Assembly (NCBI GenBank): GCA_016808115.1
Contig: JAEQBH010003871.1
Location: forward strand, 682,001-746,000
Origin: Tetrastigma voinierianum
Taxonomy: Eukaryota > Streptophyta > Magnoliopsida > Vitales > Vitaceae
Length of the DNA: 64,000 bases
Direction of reading: 5' to 3'
Part shown: piece after piece, positions 55,081 to 64,000 of the stretch
Layout: every line of letters starts with the position of its first letter
Numbering within the stretch: position 1 is the first letter of the stretch
Notes under the pieces: generated by a model
The model's database searches: none
What the model saw: only the letters and a program-made list of their open reading frames with translations
What the model was told of the DNA's origin: nothing
Program-made: the position numbers and the translations under genes

Positions 55081-57038
55081 TGTGAAACCCCGAGAAAATC
55101 TAATTTTCTGAAAAAGGGTAAAATGGTAATTTCGGTCAAAATCCAGAATTTTTCTAGATCTCGGATGACGAAACAGACTTCACCGTTGGAATCGCCTCAT
55201 AAATCTACTTACCACGTAGAATCTAGATCTGCCTGACTCAGACGCTTCGATAAGAATCGAATGATTGGCGATATTTAACAAGATTTTTGAGAAATTTCAC
55301 AATGTGCCATGTGTCGTAGAATCATCAACTTGAGCTCATGTGGGGGCCCACATGGACATGTGGCACTTAATCGTGAAAATTCAAAGGGTGGATTAAGTTT
55401 GATAAGAATCCAAACGTACCAATGAGCAATGCTGACATGCAGAATAAAGACAAAATGGAGCTGAATGAAAAGAGAAGACAACTTCATCTTCTCCATTTTT
55501 GGGCTAGAACGTGCAGTGGAGGAGGAGAATGGATTTTTAGAGAGAGAAAGTGCAATTTCGATTTCCTCGCTGGATACCGATTCGTATGGCCACAAGAAGC
55601 AAAGGTTCTATGCGGTGCGGCGACGCAGGCACCCTGCTTTGGGAGTTTCGACAACTTCGAGGTAGGGGTCTTTTTCCTACTGCTATTTTCAGTTTTAAGA
55701 GAGTGAGCCTCAGAAATGGTTCGGAGTGTTTCGAGGCCGTGAATGCATTAAGCCGCTCCGCCCCAAAACTCGGATCAATTGCTGCGAATTCTGACCCGCT
55801 TGGGCAACCCCGAGACTGACACGCAACTGTTATCGGGTCCATGTGTTATAATTGTGTGTTAAATTATGGCTCGGGGTGTTGTCATCGAAATGACCATGGA
55901 TTTCGTTCCACAAAGTGAACCGATGCCAGGTGCAGAGGGTTGCCCACGACAAATTACATCGTTTAGCTCCTGGGATCATAAAAATGGGCCTCGATTCGCA
56001 TGATCGACCAAAAATGTCCATGTGTTATTTGCATAAAATTGCTTGAAATGAATGACTTGAATTATGTGGAAAGAAATTGTTAATGCATGGAATTAAATGT
56101 GTTAACATGAGGTTTGAATTATGTAAAATATAATCCCATGTGGGCTAATTTTGATGTTACTGCCATGAATAAATAACATGTGGTATGTATGTGAATTTTG
56201 TCGATATATGCATGAGGTTATATTGGCATGTGTTGGATGAAAATGGCATAATGCATTTCCTATGCACCAGCAACCTAGAATAATAGGTGTGAGTGCATGA
56301 CATGAAAGAAAAATGAAAATGGTTGTGATGAATTTAAAGGAAGATTTTCCGAAGAATGCCTAGAGAGTTGTCCAACAATCATCTCTGAGTATGAGCCCAT
56401 GACTGCTTCTCGAAAATACTGCAACAATTTGTCAAGGGTCATTCAATGTATATTTACCGAAACTGAGTATGTTTTCGCGAACAAAAACCTTTTGTTTTGA
56501 AATTAGTGGTTTTTTCTCACGTTGCCAGCATGAGTGGAGGTCAAATGAGGGCTTCGGAAGGTGGAGGCGGTGAATCGTGATTCTCATCCATATCACGAGA
56601 CATTCAAGTAGGACTATGTGTATTTGCTTGAATGTGTTTATGTTGAATCATTGCATGTAATTTAGCGGAGTAACCCATTTAGGATAATTCAACTATCGTG
56701 GCGATCGCTTAATTCCGCCGAGGGAACATTATTTCGTGCATGAGTGTTCGTGGAAGACATCGTCACTAGGAAACCGCTTTTGAGAAGAAAGCCAAAGATG
56801 TGTATTTTGATTACATTTTTTAAACCTATATGAATTATTGCAATTGAAACATGTTGTATTAAGAGCTTATGTATTGAACTCTTGAATCAGAGAAAATATA
56901 GTTGATGTATTTTTGTGAGTATTGATGCATGGGCCCAAGTGGCCATTTTTACTCATGTATGGGTCTCATGGCATGAGACACAGGTATTCCGCAGGCTGAC
57001 GGTGGTCAACGGGACACCCCGGGAAATGGGGCGTCACA
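55081..57038 (+). repeat. Solo LTR, family A
   Basis: TGTGAAACCCCGAGAAAATC...GGAAATGGGGCGTCACA, 1958 bp, with perfect target duplication AATCA (55076-55080 and 57039-57043). Belongs to the element-2 subfamily (shared TGTCCAACAATCATCTCTGAG and GGGCCCAAGTGGCCATTTTT). Conserved motif TTCGAGGTAGGGGTCTTTTTCCTACT at about 55656-55681. Confidence 0.92.
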
Positions 57039-57043
57039 AATCA

Positions 57044-57229
57044 CGACCCTCTTACCATAATTACATACCTAACTATATTGGCAATAGTCCAAAAGAATTT
57101 AATTACCATTCTTTTGTACAAAATACTTGCTAGAACTAGTTTTTCCCAAGCACTTTTTACAAGAGTTTATCAAGGCCACATGTCAACCTTCTTCATAACA
57201 CTCCACATCTGCCCAGCACTGTCACCTGT
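57044..57229. other. Spacer between two inverted LTRs
   Basis: About 186 bp, AT-rich, no gene; it separates the plus-oriented LTR from the minus-oriented one. Confidence 0.5.
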
Positions 57230-59102
57230 TGTCACCCCCCAGACTTGAGGCGGTTGTCCTATGAAGGGTGAGCCACACCCAGTAAAGAATACCTCCTACA
57301 AGGGCTACTTCCCACCTAAGTGCACATGCAATGTTCACTCAACATTTCACAATCATATTCCAACAAGAACATGCAAATTCTACATGTCATGCCATGAAAT
57401 GAGATGCGACTCACCATGTACCATGTGCCCAAGTCCTCACCGACTCCCTCACATAACGCCTTAGGCCATGTGTGATAAACCGTCATTCTGGAGGACATCC
57501 AATGATCATTTTCAAAACAAATTTCATTTGTTTATAAACCAAAGCTTGTTGGATAATACATCACAATGATAATTTTATATTCAAAATCCATTTTATGTTC
57601 AAAGCGCCTTTGTGTGGGTAACAGATTTTTGATGTCTCATAGCGGGCTCCGCAAACCCACACTTTTACGGCCTTTCACCGTTGGGAACTATGTCTGACCA
57701 TAATTGGCAAGCTTTGCACCCAAGGGAGGATCTATCCCTTCTTGCTACTACCCGACACATTTTTTCTTTACCATTTGAATCAATCGTGCGACTCTATTGG
57801 ATGTTGTCCCATTTACCAAGTCCACCCAATCAAACACCAAACACAATGTCGATTTACCAATCATGCACTCATACCCATTTAATGCAATGTCCCTGTGCAT
57901 ATGCAATGTATGTGTCATTGCCTATCAATTTCATGTCTCATATGTAATGAACGCCATATGGACTATACCAGCCATACATCACATCATGCATTTTGGACAA
58001 TTATAACACACGCTTATAATTTCCAAACATCATTCCTTCAATGTTAATATAATAGCACAATATATTAACAGTCAATATGATTTCCAACATTTCATGTCCA
58101 TGTCAATATATTAGAATTCATATATCAACATTCAATAGATCACTAGCACCAAGTAAGTCAATCAAACGTGAGCAAAGACAACTTTGTTATCAAGACTAAT
58201 TGTGACATAAGAGATGCCCACAAAACAGTTCTCGCAACAAGCCATAAGAAGCCACACTATCACCAAGCCAAGTAACAACATCATGAAAACAGTCCACAAT
58301 TATGGACCCCAAATTTGGCCATACTTAGGCCACTAATAGGGCACATATCAGTCCTAAACAATGGGGAACTTGCACTAATTCAAGCTACCGAGTAAAACAA
58401 GAAAGCGACCATGTAGTCTACTCAAACCCTTCCCTACACAGGCTGTGAGACAGCCAAACCATCCTTTAAGCATTAGGACTGAACTAAACAGCCCAACAAG
58501 GCCAGACGGCTCTACTCGGCCAGACTGCCCTACATGGCCAGATGGACCCACATGGTTAGACGGTCCAACATAGCCAACTAGCCTCACATGCCAGTATCAC
58601 CCCATGGAACTCCAATCGCATCAGCCTCTACATGACACTTAAGTAGAAATTAACTAGAGTAGGAAAAAAATCCCTACCTCTTGGAGAGTAGCCAGCTTTA
58701 ACCCTTGGCCTGACGAACTCCAACCATCGAAATGCCGAAATTCAGAGGAAGAAGCTATTGGATCTTCCTTCCTCCCTTTCTTTCGCTCTCATTTTTTTTT
58801 CTCCTCTCTTTTCCTCCACTGATCCTGTTTTTATAGACCAAATAAATCCACATGGCATGCATGCATGCATGCCATGTGTCACCCACCAATTTAAGTCTTT
58901 TTGCCTCGACTAGTGAAAATCCACCATCCCGAATTTAACAAAATTCATCTTGGTAATTCAGATTTTGCAAGACTAATCCACAGAATCCAGCATTCGTTTC
59001 ATCATCCGAGATTTAGAAAATTCTGAAGTTTTCAACTCAGACAGCGATGATTTACTATTTTGCACTTTTTCAGGAAAATTCGATTTTTCTCGGGTTTTTA
59101 CA
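57230..59102 (-). repeat. LTR, family A, minus orientation
   Basis: In reverse complement it begins TGTAAAAACCCGAGAAAAAT (plus-strand end 59102), includes the AAATCTCGGATGATGAAACG block and CTCCAAGAGGTAGGGATTT, and ends CTCAAGTCTGGGGGGTGACA (plus 57230). Length 1873 bp. No matching target duplication (CCTGT left, AATTT right), so it may be rearranged. Within it, 58480-58590 has 18-21 bp imperfect repeats of GGCCAGACxGxxCxACxT type. Confidence 0.85.
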
Positions 59103-60660
59103 AATTTGACTTGGTTTTTTCGTGCAAAAAATATATAGCTGCTCGACCCTAAATTCAGGCAGTGCTCAGCCAACTTACTTCCAAAGCAAAAATCATGAGC
59201 TGGCCGACCCTCACACTCAGTTTGAGCCAAATCAAGCCACATCTTAACTCAATTTTGGGCCAATAAATTAACAACCCACCAGCAAACTACAATTTGGGTG
59301 GACTCGGAAGCCAAAATTTCCCAATGGTCAGCTTAAATTGTCACTTCTATATTCCAGCCAAACTTATAAGTCAAAGGTGTAGGTTTCCATACCAATTTCA
59401 CCATTGGGAAGGAAAAAAAAAACTCTTGATCGACCAGTGGAAGAATCTCTAAATCGACTACTAACATGGCAACCTATCTTAGAAGTTAGAACTATGCGGA
59501 AATTCAGTGGGACCGAATGTGTCGCAAATGGAAATGAAGTTGCTCACCTTGCTTGTCCATATATGTAGCCCTAACCCTAAGTTTTAGAAATATTTGGTTA
59601 AAAGACATCAAATAGTTTGAATTTTGTGATTCGTGTTTTTAACTTTTTTTCTTGAAAAATAAACTATTTTGGACAAAAAAAACCCTTTTTTATTTCATGT
59701 ATTTTCATTATCTCTTAAAAAATGGGTTATTTTGGCAAGAAAACAAGAAAGTTATTTTTATCAAAATCATGTCAAAAAATCATGTAAGTTTTAGAAATAT
59801 TTGGTTAAAAGACATCAAAAATTTTAAAATTTGTGATTCTAACATTTCTTGTGTTTTTTAACTTTTTCTGAAAATTAAAACATACTTTGATAAAAATGTA
59901 TTTTTTCATTTTAGGTATTTTTCATTTCATTATCTCTTAAAAATGGGAGCTATTTTGTAAAAACAAGAAAAGTTATTTTTATTCAAATCATTCAAAAATT
60001 GATAAAGCTTTTTTTTTTTTTTTGAGAAAATGAATGGTAAAATTTCCAATATTGAGCTTTCAAAAGGTCTTTTAATAGTCTATCATGCCTAGCTCTAGAG
60101 TGCTTAATATTTCAAAGGCAAGGGCATAAGGAAGCGAGCTTCCTGGGCTCAAGTCATAAGACGGGACAATTTATTAGAGTCAGAATCAGTTTGCTAGATG
60201 GAAAAAGTTTTTTAATCAAATCACCTAGGTCTTATATGCAGTTTTACCAATAAATAAAAGGGAGTATTTCATTATTAAAAAAAACACTTCGTATTTTAGA
60301 ATCAATATGTTATGTGGGTCTAAATATTAGTACTCCTAATAAACAATATGGAGGCATTATCTGACAATGTAAAATAAAATAAATTGGGAAAAAAAAAATT
60401 AAAAGCACAACAGTCGTATGGATATGAAGGCAAATTTATTTTGGAAATTACAGGCTAAAGGATGCCTAATTATATGAGTTTTGTCTTAAAATAATATATT
60501 TTTATGAAAAATATATTATTTTTGAAAATAATGTCCAAGGTAGTACTTAAAACCATAGTTAATGACTACTAGAACATACTAATTTGGACTTTTAAAAAAA
60601 AAAAACTTATTAAATTGGTATTTAAAAAAACAGTATTAGTTTGGGAGAAAACTCCATTTA
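59103..60660. other. Interval without a gene; one tandem duplication
   Basis: No coding signal. 59579-59785 and 59787-59998 are two copies of about 208 bp, each starting AGTTTTAGAAATATTTGG and TTAAAAGACATCAAA, and sharing ATTATCTCTTAAAAATGGG and AAGTTATTTTTATxAAAATCAT. Poly(T) at about 60010-60024, near the end of the second copy. Confidence 0.55.
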
Positions 60661-60663
60661 TAT

Positions 60664-60781
60664 TTAGAAGTAGTTGTAGTTGGATTCATTACGGAGAATA
60701 TTTGCATTGGGTTCATATCCTGACCCATAACCAGATCCAGCCCCGTGTCCAGACCCAGACCCGTTTTTACCACCCTTACCC
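60664..60781 (-). pseudogene. Out-of-frame C-terminal extension of the glycine-rich protein
   Basis: Read in the frame shifted by one base relative to the upstream ORF, this stretch encodes SGSGHGAGSGYGSGYEPNAN and ILRNESNYNYF, then TAA. Its glycine/serine/tyrosine pattern is that of the same protein, so the original C-terminus was probably here. Confidence 0.5.
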
Positions 60782-61387
60782 CTAACCTCGAGGACTTCCT
60801 CCTTTTCTGTACTCGGTAGGTCCTCCGTGCCCATACAGCGAACCACTGCTTATTCCGCCGCCGCCTCCTCTTCCACTTCCTGATCCGTATCCCGAACCAC
60901 TGCCTCCGCCGCCACCACCTCCTCCTCCTCCTCCACTCCCTGGTCCGTATCCCGAACCACTGCCTCCGCCACCACCTCTTCCACTCCCTGATCCGTATCC
61001 CGAATCACTGCCTCCGCCGCCACCTCCTTCTTCCCCACCACCGCTGCCGCTTCCACTTCCTGACCCATACCCGGAACCACTCCCAATTCCTGTGCTCAAA
61101 CCTCCACCTCCACCTCCTCCCTCACCTCCATGTCCATTTCCATCACCGGAACCGGATCCAGAACCGTAACCCGAATCAGATCCGTATCCTTCACCTGACC
61201 CATATCCAGAATCAGCTGTAAGTCTTCTACCTTCGCCACCACCACCACCACCCTGTCCCTCTCCCCCAGCTACCTTCTTGGCGGTCCCTGCAGTAGAGAC
61301 CTTCCGAAGAAGCAAAAGCAATAATGCAAAGCCTATCATCCGAGACGCCCTCCCCATTCTGGAAACAAGTTTGATTGAATGAATCAC
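60782..61387 (-). CDS. Glycine-rich secreted protein (cell-wall GRP-like)
   Basis: 201 codons. The N-terminus has an evident signal peptide: MGRASRMIGFALLLLLLRKV, cleavage expected after VSTAG. The better start is the second Met (61357); the first (61387) would add MIHSIKLVSR. The mature part is a run of GSGSGYGSG and (G)n blocks with tyrosines in G-Y-G, as in plant glycine-rich structural cell-wall proteins. Four or five imperfect units of roughly 90-100 bp containing SGSGYGSGSGxGGGGG suggest growth by internal duplication. The frame ends GGPTEYRKGGSPRG at a TAG, but a second frame (60846-60664) continues with GKNGSGSGHGAGSGYGSGYE then PNANILRNESNYNYF, so a one-base frameshift near 60800-60840 (or sequence error) probably truncates the gene. 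A TATA box lies about 45 bp upstream. Confidence 0.65.
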   Translation of the reverse strand: MIHSIKLVSRMGRASRMIGFALLLLLLRKVSTAGTAKKVAGGEGQGGGGGGEGRRLTADSGYGSGEGYGSDSGYGSGSGSGDGNGHGGEGGGGGGGLSTGIGSGSGYGSGSGSGSGGGEEGGGGGGSDSGYGSGSGRGGGGGSGSGYGPGSGGGGGGGGGGGSGSGYGSGSGRGGGGGISSGSLYGHGGPTEYRKGGSPRG

Positions 61388-61430
61388 TGCTAAATCTCAA
61401 TTGTGCCTGAAGTTGGCAAGGCAATCAGAG

Positions 61431-61440
61431 AATATATAGG
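61431..61440 (-). promoter_or_regulatory. TATA box for the glycine-rich protein gene
   Basis: Minus strand CCTATATATTCTC (plus GAGAATATATAGG), about 45-50 bp upstream of the first ATG (61387) and about 75-80 bp upstream of the preferred one (61357), leaving room for a short 5' leader. Confidence 0.45.
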
Positions 61441-61480
61441 CATTTTGAAGGTGGCAAATATATATTCTAGTAGCTTCATC

Positions 61481-61527
<47 letters not shown>

Positions 61528-61567
61528 CATATTCAAGGTGGAGAATCTAGTAGCTTTATCTTCACTC
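61434..61567. repeat. (TA)n run between two copies of a 45-bp segment
   Basis: Copy 1 (61434-61482) ATATAGGCATTTTGAAGGTG then ATTCTAGTAGCTTCATCT; copy 2 (61521-61567) ATATAGGCATATTCAAGGTG then AATCTAGTAGCTTTATCT. Between them a TA run of about 40 bp (61483-61524). It lies directly upstream of the TATA box of the glycine-rich protein gene. Confidence 0.8.
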
Positions 61568-61971
61568 GAGTATTTTAGGATAGGAGAGTTAGTGGTGTTG
61601 GTGGAGATACATATGGTGGCACCATTTTCTTCCCTCTTCCACTTTCGACTTAATTGGGGAAGATTTTGCTCAATAGTTCCTATACTATATATGGATGGAT
61701 AGTGATACATGCATATTTTTGCATCCATCTCATGCAAAAGAGTGTGAGAGAGTGGAGAGAAGGACCCTCATAATTCGAAGTAGAACAAAATCATCAATTT
61801 GTTCCTATTAGTTATGTTATGTTATGTTATTTAAGTACATGCTTTGATTCGACACACTCATAAAGATGAAGGCAGTTTTTGATGTAAAATCCCTCACTCG
61901 AGCAAGTCTTTGAAGAACAAATAGCTATCATTTGCAAAGAACATTGAGAGATAATAGGGACACCGCGGGCT
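61568..61971. other. Interval without a gene
   Basis: No coding signal. A short (GTTAT)n run occurs at 61807-61831. Confidence 0.4.
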
Positions 61972-61974
61972 AGG

Positions 61975-62150
61975 CGTGCTAATGATGCGAGTCTAGCTTG
62001 AGTTTAGTTGAGCTCGACTCGAGCTTAAAAACTCACGAGCTTGAACAATGAAGCTCGAATCGAACTCAAAAACACAAAACTCGAACTCGACTCGAGCTCG
62101 AACTTGACTCGAGCTCAAACTCAAACTTGGCTCGAACTCGATATTAGACC
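61975..62150. repeat. Subterminal GAGCTCGA/CTCGAACT repeats
   Basis: Dense short motifs GAGCTCGA, CTCGAGCTTAAAA, AACTCGACTCGAG in both orientations. Related word usage occurs at 32000-32330 in the hAT-type element split by gypsy element 3. Confidence 0.65.
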
Positions 62151-62433
62151 ATGTCATTTTCAAAACCGAGTCTCCTGGTTGTTATCATATAAAATGGGGA
62201 ATATGAATCATGGAAACAAACTACAATGAGTCCAGAAACACAGAAATCAGCATTAGTTGTCACTACAACATCATAGAACTTTAGTTTTAAGTCATCTACA
62301 CATAGACTATCATTAAACAAATACACTTGAAAGCATATTCTTAGTAGACAACTTCTAATAATCCCAGTAGCCTATGATAGGTGCTTCAAGGGCTACAACT
62401 AATCATAAAAATGTGATATAGCCTTAACCAATA

Positions 62434-63185
62434 ACCTCCATCAAACTCAATAGCAATCCAACCAAAAAGCTCAACAAAAAAGGCCAATCAAAATAGCCAG
62501 TAATTACAGTATAATCTCATTGAAAACATCTTCCACAAACACCTACAAAAAAACATAACAACTTGTTATTAATAATATTTAACTATGTAAGAAAGCATCA
62601 AGTAATAAATAAAGTGAAGTAAAAATAACCTCCGTCATAGCGATCCAACCAAAAAGCCCATATAAAAAAAAAACCCATCAAAATAGCTAGTAATTACAAT
62701 ATAATCTCATTGAAAACATCTTCCACAAACACCTACAAAAATATAATGCCTTGTAATTAATATTTAACATCAAGAAAGCATCAAGTAATAAATAGTTAGT
62801 GCAAAAATAACCTCCGTCAAACCTACTACGATCCAACCAAAAAAGCCTATATCAAAATAGCTGCTAGTAATTACAGATAACTTCATTAAAAACATCTTCC
62901 AATAAATGCCTAGAAAAAACATACCGCTTGTTATTAATAATATTTCAATTTCGTAAGAAAGCATTAAGTAATAAATAAAAAGTTGAAGTAAAAAAATAAC
63001 CTCCACATAGTGATCCAACCAAAGCCCATAAAAAACCCATCAAAATAGCGTAGTAATTACAAGATAATTCATTGAAAACATCTTCCATTTATTAATTCCC
63101 TCTAAAAAACATAACAAATTATTATTAATAATATTTAACTCTCAGAAGAAAGCATCAAGTAATAAATAAAGTGAAGTAAAAATAT
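62434..63185. repeat. Four tandem copies of an about 182-195 bp repeat
   Basis: Units start CCTCC(A/G)TCA at 62434, 62629, 62811 and 63000 and run to about 63185. Each contains CGATCCAACCAAAAAGC, CAAAATAGCTAGTAATTAC, CATTGAAAACATCTTCCA and AAAGCATCAAGTAATAAATA in this order. AT-rich, non-coding; located between the transposase end and the element's end. Confidence 0.88.
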
Positions 63186-63350
63186 GACTCATAATTTTAA
63201 TTTCATAATCAAAACCTATTGAGTTGTCATTATTGATTCGGGAGTGTATTTGGATAAGAATTTCTGATGTTGATCTTCATCTTGTTTTGCAATACATCAA
63301 AATTCCAAGTTTTTATACATATTAAAAAAAAAGGAAGTAAACTAAAATGA

Positions 63351-64000
63351 TTAACAAGTAGTCCTTACCTTATTCTTTCTTTTCACTCCATGGAGGGATC
63401 TACACCAATCACCTGTGCATATTAACATTTGCATTGTTTTTGGAGCAAGTGAAGACCTATAGGGATCTATTACACGACCCCTGACACTAAAAGTTGCCTC
63501 AGAAGCCCTAGTGGTGATTGGAACAACCAAAACATTTGGTGCCAACTTAGACAAAATACGAAACTTCATAGATTTTTCCTTACACCAAGCCAAGGCATCA
63601 AATTTATAATCTTGAGAAATGAAGAGCCCCTCATCGAGATACACATCAAGTTCAGATTTCATAGGTTTCGCTTCTTGCCCATTTCTAACCACTTGCAAAA
63701 GTTATGACAAACCACTTGATGTACTACCTCCTTCAAGAGCATTTGAAACAAATTCACAATCCGCACTTTCTTCAATAGTAAAAGAAGAATGCATTCTCAC
63801 ATATTCATCATAAAGTTGATACATGACATCTCTAACTTTACTAATGTTCTCTCGAGCTACATGTGAAGAAAACATTTTGGGGATTGTAATCTCTAGAACC
63901 CTCATTTTCAATCTAGGGTCCAACACCGCTCTTATTGCCATTAGCATATTGCATTCACCCTAATACTCGTCAAACCTTTGTTTCATGTTTTGAACCATAC
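63351..64000 (-). pseudogene. hAT transposase C-terminal part, two in-frame stops, partial
   Basis: Two open pieces in one frame (63947-63702 and 63698-63351). The first starts NMLMAIRAVLDPRLKM and continues with MYQLYDEYVR (like the domain before the hAT dimerization region). The second contains KSELDVYLDEGLF, FDALAWCKEKSMKFRILSKL and ASEATFSVRGRVIDPYRSS, then TMQMLICTGDWCRS: this is the hAT C-terminal dimerization domain (PF05699-like), and is close to intact. In-frame stops lie at 63699-63701 and 63960-63962, the second replacing an expected Trp in DEYxGECN. The N-terminal BED finger and catalytic part are outside the window. Confidence 0.85.

Larger units (their letters stand above)
61972..64000 (-). 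mobile_element. hAT-type transposon, 3' part, running off the window
   Basis: The plus-strand left end near TAGGCGTGCTAATGATGCGA (61972-) is followed by about 170 bp of GAGCTCGACTCGAGCTTAAA-type palindromic words typical of plant hAT-like subterminal sequence. Then tandem repeats (62434-63185) and a minus-strand transposase C-terminus (63351-64000). The other end is outside the window, so boundary and completeness are inferred. Confidence 0.5.

Noticed and set aside
60850..61086. Minus-strand ORF rich in Val/Glu/Ala over the glycine-rich gene
   Set aside because: It is a shadow in another frame of the glycine-rich coding repeats; it lacks a signal peptide or domain.
62434..63185. CRISPR-like or gene-like array
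   Set aside because: Units are contiguous, about 190 bp, without short repeats separated by unique spacers, and the context is plant hAT; ORFs across it are AT-rich shadows.

Overview
The window is repeat-dense, gene-poor plant nuclear DNA. The evidence is Ty3/gypsy chromodomain (Tekay/Del-type) elements with initiator-Met-tRNA primer sites, tRNA-derived SINE-like copies, hAT and MITE elements, and a decayed endogenous plant pararetrovirus. The sequence alone does not identify a species. Almost all coding signal is pseudogenic. The only candidate host gene is a glycine-rich secreted protein near 61 kb, minus strand.

Layout. 1-5470: decayed caulimovirid-like copy (movement protein, protease, RT, RNase H, then a TATA box and poly(A) signal), with a minus-strand SINE inside the RT. 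5800-15115: Tekay-like element 1, with a truncated 5' LTR, decayed gag-pol with chromodomain, an inserted LTR-like block at 10.86-12.0 kb and a 3.0-kb 3' LTR. 15116-21848: element 2, from a different LTR family, without a recognisable 5' LTR but with a 3' LTR. 23.9-28.0 kb: unclassified LTR-like AT-rich repeat hosting a solo LTR (24656-26785, target duplication ATCAT). 28978-29403: MITE. 29576-31475: second solo LTR (target duplication TTATA). 31980-43438: hAT-type non-autonomous element split by the 11-kb gypsy element 3 (32330-43396), whose 5' LTR itself carries a 1.4-kb insertion. 44456-54770: second MITE copy split by a 9.9-kb Tat-like LTR element (44608-54479, target duplication ATATA). 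That element has no visible gag-pol; it holds about 4.7 kb of 75-105 bp tandem repeats and a decayed antisense ORF. 55081-57038 and 57230-59102: two LTRs of the element-2 family in inverted orientation. 60.66-61.4 kb: glycine-rich protein gene. 61.97-64 kb: part of a hAT element with subterminal tandem repeats and a broken transposase running off the window.

Nothing here demonstrates a new biological system. The most interesting structures are the satellite-like array plus antisense ORF in the Tat-like element, a conserved splice-donor-like motif in every LTR of the Tekay family (with an acceptor-like AG next to one gag start), the palindrome cluster in the leader of element 3, and the 1.9-kb inverted LTR pair. 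Domain calls come from reading motifs by eye; edges of decayed domains are approximate. Element 3 and the Tat-like element are dense in small indels, which may be decay or unpolished assembly.
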